DNA of 32,089 bases from NCBI GenBank assembly GCA_023375785.1, contig SZWC01007310.1:61677-93765 (forward strand), read 5' to 3'. The position numbers were made by a program, and so were the translations under genes. The notes below the pieces were generated by a model. That model searched no databases and had not been told where the DNA came from. It saw only the letters and a list, made by a program, of their open reading frames with translations. Origin of the DNA: Penium margaritaceum. Taxonomy: Eukaryota; Streptophyta; Zygnematophyceae; Desmidiales; Peniaceae. Positions 1 to 9,199 of the stretch are shown here, piece by piece (position 1 is the stretch's first letter; each line of letters begins with the position of its first letter).

Positions 1-1
1 C

Positions 2-415
2 TCTCCTGAGGCCTCTCCTTCATCTCCTTCCTCCCCCTTCACCTCCACAACTCCCTCTTCACCCCCATCAGCTAAAACCACCTTTACTCCCACTCTTCCC
101 CCTCTTCTCCCTCCTCTTGGACATGCCACTTCCGCCCCACCCTCGCCTCTCACCACCCTACCCTCCTCTTTTCTCTCCTCTTCTCATTCCTCACCTCCTA
201 CTCCTCTAGGCCTGCCACCACCTCCATCCTCTACATCCTCTTCTCTCCCACCCTCCCTCCTATCTCCTCCTCTTCACTCCCAGTGTCCGATCATGCTTGA
301 AAACGGGCCGGCCAACTTCTTAATCGTGCCTCCTGTCCTCCTTCCACATCCCCTGCATCGGCCTGCCTTACACCTCCACCTTCTCCTGAATCCTCCGTTT
401 CTCCACCCGTTTTGA
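2..415 (+). CDS. Possible 3' end of a Ser/Pro/Thr-rich reading frame (partial, weak)
   Basis: One forward frame is open from the left edge to a TGA at 413-415, 137 codons. The first ~97 residues are almost all Ser, Pro, Thr and Leu, as expected from a CT-rich strand. The last ~40 residues, after the only Met at 294, are more mixed. The start would lie outside the window. A strongly pyrimidine-biased strand is stop-poor in this frame, so the open frame could be a composition effect. I recognise no domain. It could be a low-complexity tail of a cell-wall-like or gag-like protein, or simply polypyrimidine DNA. Confidence 0.18.
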   Translation, partial: SPEASPSSPSSPFTSTTPSSPPSAKTTFTPTLPPLLPPLGHATSAPPSPLTTLPSSFLSSSHSSPPTPLGLPPPPSSTSSSLPPSLLSPPLHSQCPIMLENGPANFLIVPPVLLPHPLHRPALHLHLLLNPPFLHPF

Positions 416-679
416 CTGTTTTTCCTCCTCAATTGATCACTCTCTTCCTCACCTTCCATCCCCTCACCACCACCTACGGTCTTACACAGTCCTCTATCTC
501 CAACCTCTCAATCAAGGCTCTTCATGTTGTGATTGCTTACACCTCTGAGTGGCTACATTCTACTATTGCGTTTCAAGTTCCATGAACACCTTTGAGTAGG
601 AGCCTAGTCTCAATATGTCACGAGAGAGACTGAACGCGTTCCATTAGCAACTGTAGTTGCCCCCTCCACCTCCTGCAAT

Positions 680-738
680 CGTCATCGTCATCTTCATCGT
701 CATCATCATCGTCATCACCACCATCTTCATCATCTTCC
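680..738 (+). repeat. TCATCR/CATCAT microsatellite
   Basis: Imperfect 3-6 bp units of TCATCG, TCATCT and CATCAC run for about 60 bp. The tract sits between unremarkable DNA and the ~181-bp tandem repeat. Confidence 0.8.
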
Positions 739-750
739 TCGACACACTGA

Positions 751-1125
751 ACAGCTTGACACCACAACTAAGGACTAGAATGGCAAGACCCAGCATTGCA
801 TGGGAGCCCTGGTAAATCTTTCATTTGCTTTTGTTGTCATGTTCAAGTAGTGAAGTATTGGTTGAGTAGAAATTAGTGTCATGCATGTCGGGCATTTGTG
901 ACCATTGCCCCAATGAGGGTTTTCGTACATCACAGCTTGATACTCCAGCTAAGGGCTAGAATGGCCAGATCTAGCACTGTATGGGAGCCATGGTAGTTCC
1001 ATTGTTTGCTTATGCTATCGTGTTAAAGTAGCAAAGTATTAATCGAATGGAAAACAGTGTGATGATTGTAGAACATTTGCGACAATTGCTCAGGTGAGGA
1101 TTTCGGACATCGCAGCTTTTGTTCT
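751..1125 (+). repeat. ~181-bp tandem repeat, two copies plus a third start
   Basis: Copy one begins at 751 with ACAGCTTGAC and copy two at 932 with ACAGCTTGAT. A third start with GCAGCTT appears at 1112. Conserved landmarks include CTAGAATGGC and ATGGGAGCC. Copies are roughly 70-75% identical by eye. The monomer length is in the usual range of plant satellite repeats, but the array is too short to call it a satellite family. The following ~190 bp up to the 11-bp satellite contain nothing I recognise. Confidence 0.65.
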
Positions 1126-1319
1126 CGGCCAAACACATGGCCAGTTGATTATGTTTAGGATTGCTAGCATCCTTGCCAGGTCATCATGGTCATGTGCGAG
1201 GCGGCCGGATGCTGTTGCTAGAAAGTGTTGTCCGGCCTTGTCAGTTTCCTGTTCCTGCTCAATCAAACTCTTGTTTCATCTTCCTTGATCTTGCTTCTCT
1301 TCCTTCTCTCGAGTTCAAC

Positions 1320-1698
1320 ACCCTAGTTGTGCCATAGTTGCACCTTAGTTGCGCCTAGTTGCAGGCTAGGTTCGCCCTAGTTGTGTCCAAGTTGCATCCT
1401 AATTGCTCCCTAGTTGCGCCATAGTTGCATCCTAGTTGTCCCTTAGTTATTCCCGAATTACCCGCTAGTTACATCCTAGTTGCATCTTAGTTACTCCCTA
1501 GTTGTGTCCTAGGTACGCCTACTTGTGTCCTAGTTGCGCCTAGTTTGCACCCTAGTTGTGCTCTTGTTTTTCTCTAGCTATGCCCAATAGTTACCCAAGT
1601 AGCACTCTAGTTGCACCCTAGTTGTGCCCTAGTTGCACCTAAGGTGTGGCCTAGTTACACCTTGTTTGCACCGTAACTAAGCTCTTAGTTTCACCCTG
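1320..1698 (+). repeat. 11-bp satellite, block A (CTAGTTGCACC orientation)
   Basis: About 34 degenerate copies of an 11-bp unit, consensus near CTAGTTGCACC, with single-base length slips to 10 or 12. The CTAG core puts a TAG in nearly every unit, so the block carries no open frames. It is followed directly by the 10-bp satellite. Confidence 0.9.
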
Positions 1699-3530
1699 AA
1701 TGCGTACTATTTCATACAACCCTCTACAACCCTGTACAACTCCACATAGCTTTGTGCATCTCCACACATCTCCGTACACCTCCATACACCTCTGTACAGC
1801 TTCGTAAAACTCTTTACAACTTTGTACAGTTCCGGACAAATCCGTACAAATCTGTATAACTTGATGAAACACTCTACAACTCTGTACAACTCCATAAAAC
1901 TATGGACAACTCCATACTACTCTGCACAGCTTAAAAAAACTCCGCACAACTCCTTATGAATTCAAACAACTCCATATTGCTTTGTATGGCTTTGTACAAC
2001 TCTCCAAAGACTCCATACAACTCATTACAACTCCGTAGAACTCTATAGAAACACATACATCTCTGCACACCTTGGTAGAAATCCATACAACTCCATAAGC
2101 CTCTGCATAACTCCATACAACCCCACATAGTTCCGTAAAAATGTGTACGAATCCGTAAAACTTTGCAAAAATCAGTACAACTCCGTATACCTCCTTACAA
2201 ATCACTACAGCCATGTACAACTGTGCAAAAACACATACAACATAAACCTCTGTACAACTCTGAAAAAATCCACAGAACTCTTTACAACTGTGTAGAGCTT
2301 CGTACAACCCCGTACAACTCCATACAACTCTGTACAACATTGTATTAATCCATACAACAATACACAGCTCCGTAAAACCGTGTAAAAATCTGTACAGCTC
2401 TGTACAACTCTGCACTATTCCGTACAACTCTGTACAACTCTGTGTTACTCAGTACAACTCTGTATAGCTCTGTACAAATCCAAAGTACTCCGTACTGCCT
2501 CACACAAATCTGTACAACTCTGTAAAAATCTGTAAACCCTGCACAGTTCCTTTAAACCATGTAAGACTCCATATAACTCAGTAAAAGTCCATACAATTCA
2601 GCACAACTTTGTACATCTCTGTACGAATCCATATAGCTTTGTATAGATCCGTAGAACACCGTACAAATCCATACAACGCAGGACCACTCACAGAACTCCA
2701 TAAAATTCCATACAACTCCGTAAAATTTCTTACACCTACGTACATCTCCATACAACTTTGTACAACTCAGTGCATTTCTGTACAAATCTGTACCATTTCC
2801 CACAAATCTGTGTGACTGCGTATAATAGCATACTACACTATACCATTCTGTACAACTCTATACAACTCCGTACAACTCTATACAACTCTGTACAACTCTA
2901 TACAACTCGGTACAACTCGGTACAACTCCTTACAACTCCGTACAACTCTGTATAATGCCGCACATCTCTTGTACAAATTCGTACAACTCCGTAAAACTAT
3001 GTACAACTCCTAACAAATCCCTACAACTCCCTGCAACTCTATACAACTCTGTGCGACTCTGTACAAATTCATGTCACTACGTAGAGCTCCGTACAACTTG
3101 AAATAACTTTGTACCTCTCCTCAAAACTCCACACACCTCCGTACAACTTTGTATAAGTTTGTTCACCTCCGTAGAACTCAGCAGAGCTTTGTAAAACCCA
3201 ATACCACTCTGTACAACTCTGTACAACTCCATTGAACTCTTTACAACTCTGTCCAGTTTTGTACAATCCGTACAACCCCATACAACTCCTTACAAGTCTG
3301 TATGATTCCCTGAAGGTCTGTATAACTCCATACAACTATGTACAACTCCATACCCCTCTGAGAGTTTGGTACAACACTGCACAAATCCATAAAACTCTGT
3401 ACAAATCCGTAAAACTTTGCATTTCTTGTAACAACTCTGTACAAATCTGTAGAAATCCGTACATCTCTGTATAACTCCGTACAATATTGTAAAACTTTGT
3501 ATAACTTCGTACATGTCTGTACAACTTTGT
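1699..3530 (+). repeat. 10-bp satellite, block B (TACAACTCYG orientation)
   Basis: About 180 copies of a 10-bp unit, TACAACTCYG, which holds register well; the stretch around 2851-2950 is an exact 10-bp ladder. All overlapping open frames here, on both strands, are products of the unit, which has no stop in any frame. The block ends abruptly at the LTR beginning at 3531. Confidence 0.93.
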
Positions 3531-4006
3531 TGTAGCGTACAAGCCATTTTAGGATTGAAAATAGTGTTTAAACATCGTTCCCGGGATTTCGGGGGCTCGG
3601 GACCGATGTCTCGACAAGTTGTGGTCCAATAAATAATCTCGGTGTAGAGTCTAATTTGACTCTAGCCCGGATTTGGTCCATAGGCTGGATTTAAGACAAG
3701 AGGAGTGCCGCGATGGAAGATCCATCATGTTACTCCTGCTCCCCTCTAGTTGACCGCTAGGGTCCTATTCCCACGTGGATGTGTCACGTGGAATGACAAG
3801 GCTTTAGGTTGTATGTTAACAAAAATGCCCTACAATGACTACATCGGTTTGTGGCACGATTCGTCTCAGCCAAAATGGCCGAGGTGGCAATTCGTCGACC
3901 CTTCTTGAACTGACTATTTTGGGGGCCTACGTTTTGGTTCCACAATTAGCTAAAAACGTAATGTTAGTCGTAAATGTAACCAATGTATCAACCCACGGAT
4001 GTTACA
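3531..4006 (+). mobile_element. Long terminal repeat of an LTR retrotransposon (5' LTR or LTR remnant)
   Basis: A 476-bp segment starts TGTAGCG exactly where the 10-bp satellite stops and ends GATGTTACA. This gives TG...CA ends and a 4-bp TGTA/TACA terminal inverted repeat. It is followed after one base by a perfect tRNA-Met primer-binding site, the diagnostic arrangement for a 5' LTR. An AATAAA lies at 3628-3633. I found no second LTR copy in the window and no gag or pol immediately downstream, so the superfamily is unknown. It may be a non-autonomous element or a truncated insertion. The short open frame inside it (3835-4083) is not a credible gene. Confidence 0.8.
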
Positions 4007-4007
4007 T

Positions 4008-4019
4008 TGGTATCAGAGC
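4008..4019 (+). other. Primer-binding site for initiator tRNA-Met
   Basis: TGGTATCAGAGC is the exact complement of the 3' end of eukaryotic initiator tRNA-Met including CCA. It lies one base after the proposed LTR end. It primes minus-strand DNA synthesis in most plant LTR retrotransposons. Confidence 0.9.
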
Positions 4020-5134
4020 TAGAGCTTCTGCTAGAGAAGAAGAAAAGAGAGAGTGTCGAACACACTTGGGCATCGGATCTTGACATCAACGGACAACGTC
4101 AACAGACTTCGCAGCTTGTAGCACAAAAAAACGTGTAGGATTGTGTTGGACCGGTCGTCCAAACCTCGGTGAGCGAGCAAGCAAGCTCGGAGCGAGCTCG
4201 TCAAATAGCTCGTCGGTCGAGCCGAAAGCTCGACGATCCCCGATGTACGGAAAAAAACAAAACAAGAGGCAATTTTTGCACACTAATCATGCATAGGGTT
4301 GCATAGTAACCGAGATTTTTTTTGTGTAGTAATATCTCTTAAGAGAGACTGGATAATTGTTTGCGATTTGGACCACATAATGGAAGGATAGCCATGAGAA
4401 TGTAATACAATGATAAATCTTTCTTAGTTTGTGTTTTAGAAAGAAAAAGCCCTTGTTTCACATTCACCAAAACCTAAAAAAAAAAACAATGGAAATTATG
4501 TGAAGGAATAAACCAAAGTTTTGAAAGAGAACCGTAAAAAGAATTTCTTCTTCTTTAACAAATGTGGCAAAGAAGATAAGAATAGAACAAAGGAGTTTGA
4601 AGAAACACAAGATGATCTTTGTCCACTTTCCATGAAAATTGAATGTTCCCTGTTTTATGACAAATGCTATAGCACTTTTATAAACTGATCTCGCTTCATT
4701 TACCTTGTTTTATGACAATGGCAGATTTCCTTGTGTTGTTCCTATGATTTGACCCTATTTGAGTCGATGCTCACTAGCTGGCCATGATGACCAGTTCCGT
4801 GAAACCGAAAAGGTCGTGGTCGGCTGAGGAGGAGCAACCGAGGGAGAAAACAACATTAAACTCTGCAAAAAAATGACTTCGTCAGCATCTCTGACCAATC
4901 ACGATTTTTTCCCGCAAGAGAAACCAATTGTAAAAGGATTACTATGTAATCCAAAAAAGGGCGAATGAAGCGGGGGGAGTCACCAAACGCCGCCCGACCG
5001 GCGATGTTGGACCGAGCCCGTCGGAGAGCTCGTCAAGGGGAGAGTTGGGCCGAGACCCCCAGCTCCTCGTGGATGCCGCAGAGGAGATGGACGAACCCCC
5101 TGCCCCTCCTTCTATACTTGGCGCCCACAGCACT
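4020..5134. other. Non-coding interior next to the LTR; no gag or pol visible
   Basis: After the primer-binding site comes a purine-rich leader (GAAGAAGAAAAGAGAGAG), then AT-rich DNA with no frame I recognise. Two GC-richer patches, at about 4146-4230 and 4985-5060, share phrases such as GTTGGACCG and GAGCTCGTCAA and may be diverged copies. Perfect small hairpins occur here too: AGCTCG-GAG-CGAGCT near 4188 and a 7-bp GTCGAGC stem near 4217. This could be the interior of a non-coding LTR element. Confidence 0.5.
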
Positions 5135-5728
5135 AAGGAGGAAGAAGAAGGCCACCCCTCCCCCCCCCCCCCCCCCCCCCCCCCTCTCCCCCTCGTTTGT
5201 GGCACCAAAAGCACCAAGGAGGAGGAGAGGGGCAGGCCCCCTCTCCCCCTTGTCTAGGGCGCCGACAGCGCCAAGGGGGAGGAGGTGGACAGGCCCCCTC
5301 TCTCCCTCGTTGAGGGCGTTGACAGCGCCAAGGGGGAGAAGAGGGACAAGCCCCCCCCTCTCTCCCCCTCGTCCACTGCGCCGATGGCACCAAGGGGGAG
5401 GAGAGGGGCGAACCCCCCCCCCCTCCCTCTCCCACTTGTTCACGGCACCGACTGCGCCGAGGGGGAGGAGAGGGGTGAGCCCTTCCCCCCCCCCCCCTCT
5501 CCCCCTCGTCCATTGTACCGACGGGACCAAGGGGGAGAAGAGGGGAAAGCCCCCCTCCCTCTCCCACTCGGCCACGGCGCCGACGGTGCGTAGGCGCCAA
5601 GGGGGAGGAAAGGGGGTGATCCCCTGCCTCTCCCTCTAACAGGGGCCGACGGCCCAAGAGGGGAGGAGAGAGGACGTTCTTCCCTCTCTCCCTTTGGGAA
5701 GAGGGAGGAGAGGAGACAATCTCCCCTC
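5135..5728 (+). repeat. C/G-rich minisatellite, ~60-70 bp unit
   Basis: Units recur at about 5271, 5331, 5391, 5460, 5530 and 5598, each anchored by AAGGGGGAG. Each combines a G-rich purine run (GGGGGAGGAGAGGGG), a C run of 6-27 bases, a CCCTCTCCCCCTCGT stretch and a GCGCCGACRGCGCC-like segment. The purine and pyrimidine halves of a unit are nearly complementary, so one strand can fold on itself. The longest C run lies near 5158-5184. The open frames on both strands are low-complexity shadows of this composition. Confidence 0.85.
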
Positions 5729-6015
5729 TCCACCCCACCTTTCCCTCTCATGTGGGCTGACGGCGCAAGGCGGGGAGACGAGAGGTGTCCCTCTCTTCAC
5801 CCCCCCTCCCCCCCGTGAGGCTGACAGCCCAAGGGGGAGGTGAAGGGATGAACCCCCCCCCCCCCACATGNTCCACCCCACCTTTCCCTCTCATGTGGGC
5901 TGACGGCGCAAGGCGGGGAGACGAGAGGTGTCCCTCTCTTCACCCCCCCTCCCCCCCGTGAGGCTGACAGCCCAAGGGGGAGGTGAAGGGATGAACCCCC
6001 CCCCCCTCACATGGG
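5729..6015 (+). repeat. Duplicated ~142-bp block around a single N
   Basis: 5729-5870 and 5872-6015 are identical base for base, apart from the length and last base of the terminal C run. They are separated only by an N at 5871. The identity contrasts with the diverged minisatellite next to them. The simplest reading is an assembly join in which the same contig end was placed twice; a true recent duplication is the alternative. Confidence 0.85.
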
Positions 6016-6131
6016 CCCATGGCCAAAGAAGGAAGGAGGGAAGGAAGTTTCCTCCCTCCTCCGCTCTCCGTTGGTGGGATGGCCCCGCAGACAAGACCTA
6101 GAAGCTAGATTGAAGGCTAACAACAATTAGA

Positions 6132-6200
6132 CATGCGCGAGTAGCGCAGTTTGCAGCCGGACCGTTCGTGATTGGAAGGTCGGTTGTTCGATGTTGGTAC
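6132..6200 (+). tRNA. tRNA-like sequence (degraded tRNA gene or SINE head)
   Basis: TAGCGCAGTTTGCAGC at 6142-6157 fits the tRNA D-arm/A-box pattern (TRGCNNAGTNNG). GTTCGAT at 6186-6192 fits the core of the T-arm/B-box, about 43 bases downstream, which is the spacing found in tRNA genes. The 3' part of the B-box is degraded (GTT instead of TCC). I cannot pair a clean acceptor or anticodon stem, so I assign no anticodon. A tRNA-derived SINE head or a tRNA pseudogene are both possible. Confidence 0.4.
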
Positions 6201-7239
6201 GGAGGTTCTTCCCCTTTCGGTCTAAATCCGCTATAACCACAGTTTGGGCCTCCAAATTTTCTGCTGGCCAGATCTCGCAGATTTTGGACACAGTACTCAC
6301 TTTGCAAAAAACATGCATGATGTACCCAATTCTTCTCAAAGCACCCGAGATGATGCATGCCACACCCACTTTTGCAAACAAATCCATGATACACTGGTTT
6401 CAGATGAATTTGATCGACAACTGTGGGTATCCAACAACTTAATGTTTATCTTTCAGCGAATTTGGTCACCATTTCTACAACTCACTAAATAACACCCGAC
6501 TCAAGTGCCTTTCAAGTGAATTCAACCAAAGCACAAGTGTCGTCACAACAAACATGTGCAAAAGTCAACTCGTGTTCCGTAAATTTCTTTCACGCTTTGA
6601 ACAGGGGGTTTGAAGTTTGGACAAAAATAAAAAAACATGACATCATTCACATGCAAAAACAAACGTCACACACTTCCTATGCCAAACATGCAGCAGCGAC
6701 GCCGAACGTGCCATCATGTTGTGTGTTTCTACTGTTGCCTTCGACCTTGACAACACGCGAACAGACTCTAATCATAGCATATCTCGATGGCGCGATATGT
6801 TGCCAGGTGGACATTGCCCCTTCTCATCCACATGCCAACGATGCCAAGTGGCAGATATTTTGAGGACAGACCATATGTTGTCACCGTCGTTCGCTCGACA
6901 GTGACCCAGATGCATGAAAGGATTAATAGTTTTTTTTACCACCCCGTACGTCTTCACCCTGCATGCATGGTTTGCAACGGTTGTCGTCATGGTAAGTCAG
7001 TCAAACGCAATGTGATGTGGACATTCTCTCTCGTCGTCCACAGGGGCCATGACCGTTGAGCCATTGTTCATGTGTACTCAACATGTACCTCCAATGTCGC
7101 CGCTTTGTTGCAATGGACCGTTGTCTCCGGGATGGTCCTCCTCCTCGCGCTAACAATGGTTGGGTTTTCCAAGTGCAGATGGTGGGTACAATGCATATTG
7201 CGACGCATGCCATACATTGTCATACCCACTTTTGCCAAG
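6201..7239. other. Unique-looking DNA, nothing recognised
   Basis: No frame exceeds ~115 codons and none resembles a family I know. The phrase ACCCACTTTTGC follows a GCATGCCA motif at about 6356-6375 and again at about 7205-7235, so parts may be an old repeat. Confidence 0.4.
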
Positions 7240-7515
7240 ATGGCCACCATGTTTTCCGCAATTGGAGGCGACTACCCGGACGACGAGGACAACGATCGTC
7301 CAGGGGTCCTCGTCTCCCACTACCACCCGGATTCATCCTTCCTTTGGACCGATTGGGAGGAACACGAGTGGAACTTTCACGTCAATGTTGTAGAGAGCAC
7401 GAATCTGCGCTCCCCAGTCTGTTTTGAAGAGTGCACGATGCGACTTGGAGAAACTCAACGTGTCCATCCGTTTAGTGGTTACCGTGCGGGTGGGTTGAAC
7501 CCACTTTGTTTGTAG
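7240..7515 (+). CDS. Possible exon or gene fragment, 91 codons, acidic, family unknown
   Basis: An ATG at 7240 in a good context for plant translation starts (A at -3, G at +4) opens a 91-codon frame ending in TAG at 7513-7515. The frame also extends upstream without a stop to about 7072. The protein is acidic and aromatic (GDYPDDEDNDRPG near residue 9, then WTDWEEHEWNF), with two Cys near residue 65. This mixed composition looks more like real coding sequence than the repeat frames elsewhere. I recognise no domain. It lies just upstream of the long inverted repeat and the candidate spliced frame, so all could belong to one decayed gene. The stop may be genuine or an intron start may lie before it. 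Confidence 0.28.
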   Translation: MATMFSAIGGDYPDDEDNDRPGVLVSHYHPDSSFLWTDWEEHEWNFHVNVVESTNLRSPVCFEECTMRLGETQRVHPFSGYRAGGLNPLCL

Positions 7516-7559
7516 AAATGGTGTCGCCTCTGGCATGGTTGGACCTCCTACTATGTCAA

Positions 7560-8312
7560 AGTACGCTGTCGTTCTATGTTGTGTTGTATGCTGCCCCTGC
7601 TAGACTCCCAAGGTTGTCAACCTGGGAAGAGAATGCGGGGTCTGCTACTTCACCCTCTGCTTCACTTCCTACTGCGTCATCAAGTGCTATGCCTGCTACT
7701 GCTGCTACCTCACCCGTTGCATTACCAGTTTCACCTGCCGTGGCTGCTCCTACTGTTGCTGCTGCCTCACCTGCTGGATCACCAGTTTCACCTGCCGTGG
7801 CTACTACTGCAGCTGTTACTGCCAAAACCGCTGCATGAGTTTCCCCCGCGTCACCACCTGCCATGCCTACTGCTGTAGCTGCTGCTGCCAAACCAGCTGC
7901 ATCAAGCAGGTGGTGACGCGGGGGGAAGTGATGCAGCTGCATCAAGCAGGTGGTGACGTGGGGGGAAGTAATGTAGCTGGTTCGGCAGCAGTAGTAACAG
8001 CAGTAGGCATGGTAGGTGGTGACGCAAGGGAAGTCATGCAGTGGTTTTGGTAGCAGCAGCTGCAGTAGCAGCCACGGCCGGTGAAACTGGTGATGCAGTG
8101 GGTGAGGCAGCAGCAACAGCAGGAGTAGCCACGGCAGGTGAAACTGGTAATGCAGCGGGTGAGGCAGCAGCAGCAGCAGGAAGAGCAGGTGATGACGCAG
8201 GAGGAAGTGAAGCAGAGGGTGAAGCAGCAGACCCCACATTCTCTTCCCAGGTTGACAACCCTGGGAGTCCAGCGGGGGAAGAAAACAACACAACAGAGAA
8301 CGATCCCTCATA
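7560..8312. repeat. Long inverted repeat, ~340-bp arms with a ~70-bp centre
   Basis: The left arm, about 7560-7905, reads as the reverse complement of about 7975-8312. Matching landmarks are ACAACACAAC at the outer ends, GGTTGTCAACCTGGGAAGAG against CTCTTCCCAGGTTGACAACC, and GCCATGCCTACTGCTG against CAGCAGTAGGCATGGT. Identity is about 80-85% by eye. The centre has a ~40-bp tandem duplication around CATCAAGCAGGTGGTGACG. Inside each arm are ~54-bp direct repeats carrying GGTGAAACTGG or its complement. Because of the mirror structure, similar Ala/Ser/Pro-rich or Ala/Gly/Glu-rich frames appear on both strands. Confidence 0.85.
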
Positions 8313-8914
8313 GTGTCCCTCATCTGACTGGTCAGATGGGGAGAGTGCCTCACACTATGAGACAACTGAGACGGACAAGTGGGAGTCAAACAAAGACTCC
8401 TCCCCCTCGAACTCATCCGAGGACGAGGAAACAACACAACGCAAGTGGAAGAACAAAGGTTGTTCAGTCTGATGATAGGTATTTTGTCATTCATGACATG
8501 CATTCATGGTCCATGATGCATAGAATTTGATTTCTACGTTCTCAACTGTGTTTTTCTTTGTTTTTGTTTTCTGTGTAGGTGAGGCAGATCCATGTCCTGC
8601 TGAAGAAGGTGATCAAGCGGCAACCAAGGCTCAAACTTCACCTGTACATGGTCAGATCACATGTGGCCTACGACACAGGATGTGTGGTGAATGATGCAGA
8701 AGTTATCTGTTCCAAGATGGCCAATCTCAATGTAGGGAAGAGAGAGGTGGAGGAGGCCAGATGTCAAGTGGCCAATCCATGCACGGGCATTTGTGCGTCC
8801 CCTTTTAGGGAAGACTTTCATGATGCATGCCAAGAGTTCAGTGAAGGTGCAGAGTGTCCTGCTTGTGAGGTTATCTCTTTTGTGCATGGCTTACCCGTGT
8901 ACGTTCAGTTGTAG
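8041..8914 (+). CDS. Candidate two-exon gene remnant (Ala/Gly/Glu-rich N part)
   Basis: The frame from 8041 encodes AGETG- and GEAAATAG-type repeats, then an acidic SSQVDNPGSPAGEENNTTE segment, a TAG at 8311-8313, and in the same frame a Ser/Asp/Glu-rich stretch (SDWSDGESASHYETTETDK) ending in a basic patch near 8458. An intron with GT at 8459 and AG at 8577-8578 would join this to 8579 onward. The alternative frame from 8138 has no stop before the donor and joins in phase to an open frame 8579-8914 with several Cys pairs (GICASP, CPAC). So either a broken acidic protein or a Gln-rich/Cys-containing one can be read. I recognise neither. The whole 5' half lies in the right arm of the inverted repeat. 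Confidence 0.25.
8459..8578 (+). other. Candidate 120-bp spliceosomal intron
   Basis: The donor is AAAG|GTTGTT and the acceptor TGTGTAG|GTGAGG. It is preceded by a T-rich tract (TTTTTCTTTGTTTTTGTTTTC) and a CTCAAC branch-point-like motif near 8541. Length and base composition suit a plant or algal intron. A second donor, ATAG|GTATTT, lies at about 8477-8478. Confidence 0.35.
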
Positions 8915-9199
8915 ATTAGTACATGTGACTTAGCACCTTTGTTATACTGGCCTTGATGAATTCAAAGTTGCACACAATTCCATTTGACTTCTCCACTTGC
9001 TCTTCTCTTTGCTGCACCATGACACTAATTAAAAGCGATGGAACCTTTGTCATTAGTGTTTCATTACTTTGATTTCTGGCTTCGCCACTACCTGGCAGTA
9101 CATTTGCCAACACTGTTTGAAGTAGGAACTGTTGAAGAGTTGATGCACTACACAGACCACTCTAAATGAAGTAAGATAGTGGTTGCGAGTGTAGAGACG
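8915..9199. other. Intergenic stretch, nothing recognised
   Basis: The interval lies between the TAG closing the 8579-8914 frame and the ~197-bp tandem repeat. No motif stands out. Confidence 0.4.

Noticed and set aside
1-279. Functional polypyrimidine element (H-DNA or promoter)
   Set aside because: CT-rich but irregular, with no mirror symmetry and no nearby gene to regulate.
4965-5751. Pro/Gly/Arg-rich frames of 100-224 codons on both strands
   Set aside because: They come from the C/G-rich minisatellite, overlap in several frames and have no domain-like sequence.
7574-8503. 309-codon minus-strand frame across the inverted repeat
   Set aside because: It is Leu/His-rich then Ala-rich with a mirror break at the palindrome centre. 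It is a by-product of GC-rich triplet repeats in both arms.
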